64,000 bases of DNA. Origin: Utricularia gibba. Lineage: Eukaryota; Streptophyta; Magnoliopsida; Lamiales; Lentibulariaceae. Position 1 is the stretch's first letter; the number at the start of each line of letters is the position of its first letter. The position numbers and the translations under genes are program-made. The notes beneath the pieces were generated by a model that saw nothing but the letters and a program-made list of their open reading frames with translations, was not told where the DNA came from and did no database searches. This document shows positions 60,135 to 64,000 of this stretch, piece after piece. Where the stretch lies: contig NEEC01000016.1 in the NCBI GenBank assembly GCA_002189035.1, positions 2,317,001-2,381,000 on the forward strand. The letters run 5' to 3'.

Positions 60135-63100
60135 ATGAGCAAATTATTCGCTGTGAAAGTAGAAGACGGGAAGAAAGGCCTAGACGGGCAGCCCTCCGTC
60201 GGCCCCGTGTACCGGAATCCCTTGGCGGAGAAGGAGTATCCTCCGGCGGATCCTTATCTGCTCACTTGCTGGGATGTTTTCAGGTGACGTTCACAAGCCC
60301 CAACTTCAGTTTACTCGGGGAATGTCAATGACATAGAGACCATGTTTGCGTTTCAGGTCGTCGGTGGACAAGTATTCCGACAACAAAATGTTGGGATGGC
60401 GCGAGATGGTGAACGGCGGCAAGGTAAAACCAACACCTTACCAATCACCATGGAAAACATATAAATCATATCAAACAATGTGGAATGGTTTCAGTGGGGG
60501 GCTACCTCTGGAAAACTTACAAGCAAGTCTACCAAGAAGCCATCGCAGTTGGTTCCGCCCTCCGAGCGCATGGCTGCGTGCCCGTAAGCAGCACACACAC
60601 ACACACACACACACACTCTACTGCCATGCCGTGACTCCAACCGGAAAACTTAGTTGTGTTGCCATGTGTATGCTGCGCAGGGAGATCGAATTGGAATCTA
60701 TGGAGCTAATTGCCCTCAGTGGATAGTTGCCATGGAGGTACGTATACATATGCAGCATATAACCAGTTGAGTACGCTTACATTTAATTTGCACCTTCGTC
60801 TTCAGGCCTGCAATGCCCACAGCTTGATCTGCGTACCTCTGTATGACACATTGGGTGAGTTCTGGGTTGCTTGATTCTTATTACAACCCGCTGCTAAACT
60901 AGTACTGCCCGATGAATGTTTCCCGGACAGGGTCTGGAGCCGTAAACTACATCTTGGATCATGCTGAGATTGACGTGGTTTTCGCTCAGGACAAGAAAGT
61001 CAAACAAGTGAGCCTCCAGCATCACCCCCTTCCGTGCATTCTTTGATTGTATTTTCCAAAATTTCCATGTTCCAAAATCCTGGTTGCAGCTCTTGGAACC
61101 TGAATGCACTCACGCCAAACGGATTAAGTGTGAGCGACTCGAGTCATAAGAAACATTACCCCAGCTGAAAGAAGGTGCTCACTGGTTTTTCATGGATGCA
61201 GTGATTGTTTGCTTCTCTTCCGTGGTGGATGAAGAGAGGAACATGGCAGGCAACCTTGGAATAACTACCCACTCTTGGGGTGAATTTCTTGACGAGGTGC
61301 CGCTCATAAATAAATCCTGTTTCTACATCTTTTTTAGCACATGAACTCTTCGTGTTTGACACACCGCAACCATGTCAGGGGAAAGAGAAGCCATCGGATA
61401 TTTCACCACCCCAAGCTTCAAGCATATGCACCATCATGTACACCAGCGGCACCAGTGGTGACCCAAAGGTGTCATCTTGACACATGAAAACGTTGTCACA
61501 ACAATTCGGGGAGTCGACGTTTTCATGCAACAGTTCGAAGACAAGGTCTGCTCATATCTGTCTACCTTGCATCTTCCGTGGAGTGACACCTCAATTCACT
61601 TCGTAGATGACTGTAGATGATGCTTACTTATCCTTCCTGCCCCTCGCTCACATACTCGACCGAATGATTGAGGAATTCTTCTTCCACAAGGGTGCCTCGG
61701 TTGGGTATTACCATGGGGTGAGCTGCTGCTGCTGCCATTCTCCTCCATCCACGGAATACAATTCTCATAATGCCTGCCAACTCTCACCACTTGTGCAGGA
61801 CTTCAATGAAATAAGGGATGACTTGGTGGAGCTGAAGCCCACATTGATGGTTGGGGTGCCGCGTGTTTTCGAGCGAATCCATGAAGGCAGGCGGCGTTCC
61901 TACTGTTTTCCCAGTCACTGGAATCAATCTGCATATTGCTTCTTTGTTTTACGGTGCAATGTTTTCTTCCAGGAGTTCTCAATGCAGTGTCACAACTCAA
62001 CTGGAGGAGAAGAGGAATATTCCACATGCTCTACAAACAGTTAATACCTCTTGCATCAGGAAATCAAATCACCTTATAGTTTCTGTAGCCAGTAGCTAAT
62101 ACTCTCCTGTCTCATACCACACAGCAAACTTTCCCAGATGAATAGAGGTTACAAACAGAAGAATGCATCCCCTCTAGCAGACTTTCTTGCCTTTCGGAAG
62201 GTTCTCTGTTTGGATCCTTGTTTTCTTTTTCGAGCAGAATATATTAATTCTGAGCTCCACCAGGCAGTCCCATGAGAACATGCAGAGTACAGTTCCAAGG
62301 ATAGATGCCATAACTGCCCTGAAACTCCATTAACACCATTCAAAATAAGCAAATAATATAGCCTTGGTACAAACCACTGACTGGCATTCATTACATGCCT
62401 TTTTTTTTTTTTTTTCTGCTCAGGTGAAGAACAGATTAGGTGGCCGCCTACGCCTCCTGATTTCTGGTGGAGCTGCACTGAGTAGTGAGATTGAAGAATT
62501 CCTGAGGGTCACTACCTGTGCATTCGTCCTGCAAGGCTATGGTAAATAGTTCAAGCAAAGACATGATTTAGAATAATTCAACAGGCCACGTTTATGCACA
62601 TTCCCATAATTCAGATTCCCAATCATGTTATCTCGGCCTTAATGCCTCCATGCCGGAGAGGATCCTTACTCTGTAAGATCATCGCTTTTTCAGGGCTGAC
62701 GGAGAGTTGTGGATTGGCCACAGTTGGATATCCGGATGAGATGTCCCTGATGGGAACAGTTGGTTCACCCTTTGTATACACTGAAATCCGACTCGAGGAA
62801 GTTAGTGACATGGGGTACGATCCTCTAGGAGAGCCTCCCCGTGGAGAAATATGCCTACGCGCAAAATCACCATTTTTAGGATACTACAAGGACCAGGAGC
62901 TGACCGATCAAGTCCTGAAAGATGGATGGTTTCACACAGGTGGTTTTCAAAGATTTGGTTCCTACTCTGTTACATACTCATCATGACAAACTTACCACCG
63001 GCCTCAGGTGACATTGGAGAGATGCTGCCAAACGGGGCGTTGAAGATTATCGACAGAAAGAAGAATCTGATCAAGCTCTCCCAGGGAGAGTACGTTGCAG

Positions 63101-63772
63101 TGGAACACCTGGAAAAAGTGTACGGCGTTACACCTATTGTTGAAGACGTAAGCAGCTAAGATGAACGATCTCCTTAAAACAAGTGCTTATCATGTTATTC
63201 GTTTGCAAACCACGAAATCGCGCACTGATGTATGCAGATATGGGTATATGGGGACAGCTTCAAAGCAACGCTGGTTGCAGTCGTGGTGCCGAACGAAGAA
63301 AGCACCAAAAAATGGGGAGAGAAGAATGGTCATGGTGGATCCTTTCTGGAACTATGCTCCCTTTCCCAGCTGAAGGATTACATCCTCCTTCAGCTCCTTG
63401 CTACCGCTGATAGGAACAAGGTAAGTTGAAGCTCTAGTTAGATAAACACCAAAGGCTAAGAAAAAGTAATCAAAGTGATGCATCATTGCAGTTGCAAGGA
63501 TTCGAGCGCATTAAAGGGGTATTGGTTGAGCCTGAGCTGTTCGAGTTACAGGGGAAGGAACTGGTAACAGCCACTCTGAAGAAGAGACGAGACAAATTTC
63601 TGAAACTATACCAGGTAACAAAAAAAAAAAGGAAAAAATGCAATAGCGCAACCAGAGAATCATGTACGTGCTTTTGGTGAATCTTTTGCAGGAGGAGATC
63701 GACGCCCTCTACCAAAAACTAGCTCAAGTCAAGTCATCGCAACATCGAAGTGTGCAGCAGTATTTCAACTAA
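60135..63772 (+). pseudogene. LACS1: LACS1/CER8-like long-chain acyl-CoA synthetase, 19 exons, one frameshift
   Basis: ATP-dependent activation of long and very-long fatty acids to CoA esters; LACS1 in Arabidopsis acts at the ER in wax and cutin synthesis. Exons: 60135-60283, 60357-60418, 60495-60583, 60681-60737, 60806-60854, 60931-61007, 61090-61129, 61202-61296, 61379-61545, 61607-61717, 61799-61886, 61973-62039, 62125-62200, 62424-62541, 62694-62939, 63008-63147, 63238-63420, 63492-63614, 63692-63772. About 672 residues if uninterrupted (AtLACS1 660). Seen: GIYGANCPQWI, YTSGTSGDPK signature, [61 protein letters not shown]. One base is missing after DPK (GG for GGG, 61468-61469), giving a stop at 61478-61480. 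Introns after exons 2 and 11 need GC donors. All other phases close, so it is either a very young pseudogene or a functional gene with a base-call error. Confidence 0.85.
60591..60615 (+). repeat. (CA)n microsatellite in LACS1-like intron 3
   Basis: A run of 'ac' dinucleotides starts eight bases after the exon 3 donor. Length polymorphism is likely. Confidence 0.7.
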
Positions 63773-64000
63773 TTTGGGTGGAGGTTTGCATCTGACTTAA
63801 TATTTGATGAATGACTACGAACGCGTGCCCCTTGCCCTTTTGGGGCACAACAATAACTGTAATGCCTTTTTGGACCTTGACATTTTCCCATGTCAAGATC
63901 CAAGTTCGTATTTTCATGAATTCAAATTTTGATGTCATGTTCCTAAAAAATGAACATATATAAACAACTTGGCTATAGGGTTAGAAGCTCAAACTTAGAT
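63773..64000 (+). other. 3' flank of the LACS1-like gene
   Basis: T-rich sequence following the stop codon. 'ttaatatttgatgaatgac' and 'tgtcaagatcca' occur but no clear AATAAA signal. Nothing else recognised before the window ends. Confidence 0.35.

Noticed and set aside
60346-60726. 126-codon frame reading through LACS1-like introns 2 and 3
   Set aside because: It contains a chance WKTYKSY inside the intron, but the true exon 3 (GGYLWKTYKQVY) lies downstream in another frame with family-wide similarity.

Overview
The window is nuclear DNA of a flowering plant. It holds intron-containing genes for plastid sulfite reductase, a SHAGGY/GSK3-type kinase, galactinol synthase, SWC4/DMAP1 and a LACS1-type long-chain acyl-CoA synthetase. 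The spaces between them are filled with nested Ty3/gypsy (Athila-, Tat- and chromovirus-like), copia-like, PIF/Harbinger and foldback elements. The species cannot be fixed from sequence alone. I saw no bacterial-style operons, CRISPR arrays, rRNA genes or convincing tRNA genes.

Layout. 1-4.6 kb: the 3' end of a Tat-lineage retrotransposon, then Athila-like LTR pieces. 5.4-6.05 kb: an intronless, broken copy of an hnRNP H/F-like RRM gene. 7.05-9.70 kb: intact 8-exon SIR gene (+). 11.4-32.0 kb: retrotransposon graveyard with two broken Athila-like elements facing tail to tail, a chromovirus pol remnant, and five complete solo LTRs, each with a perfect 5-bp target-site duplication (TSD). 32.4-39.6 kb: a further solo LTR split by a 5.85-kb PIF/Harbinger element, which itself holds another LTR and three tandem/palindromic repeat blocks. 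40.5-47.9 kb: a compact gene island, with the GSK3-like kinase (+) convergent on galactinol synthase (-), which is divergent from SWC4 (+) across 378 bp. 48.2-51.6 kb: AT-rich DNA with degenerate LTRs. 51.57-57.82 kb: a non-autonomous Tat-lineage element with both LTRs, a TSD, a gag-integrase deletion, an antisense extra ORF and a solo LTR sitting in its primer-binding site. 57.8-60.1 kb: AT-rich DNA and an inverted-repeat element. 60.1-63.8 kb: a 19-exon LACS1-like gene that reads through except for one missing base in the AMP-binding signature and two junctions best explained by GC-AG introns.

The five host genes act in unrelated pathways: sulfur assimilation, brassinosteroid/stress signalling, raffinose-family sugars, H2A.Z deposition/histone acetylation, and wax/cutin lipid activation. 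Nothing suggests a functional cluster. Exon boundaries were read by eye from GT/GC-AG signals, frame continuity and remembered family sequences. All exon phases close for SIR, the kinase, GolS and SWC4. I did not find a convincing new biological system. The most check-worthy items are the LACS1 lesion, the antisense ORF of the Tat element, the Harbinger composite and the dated-by-nesting solo LTR series.
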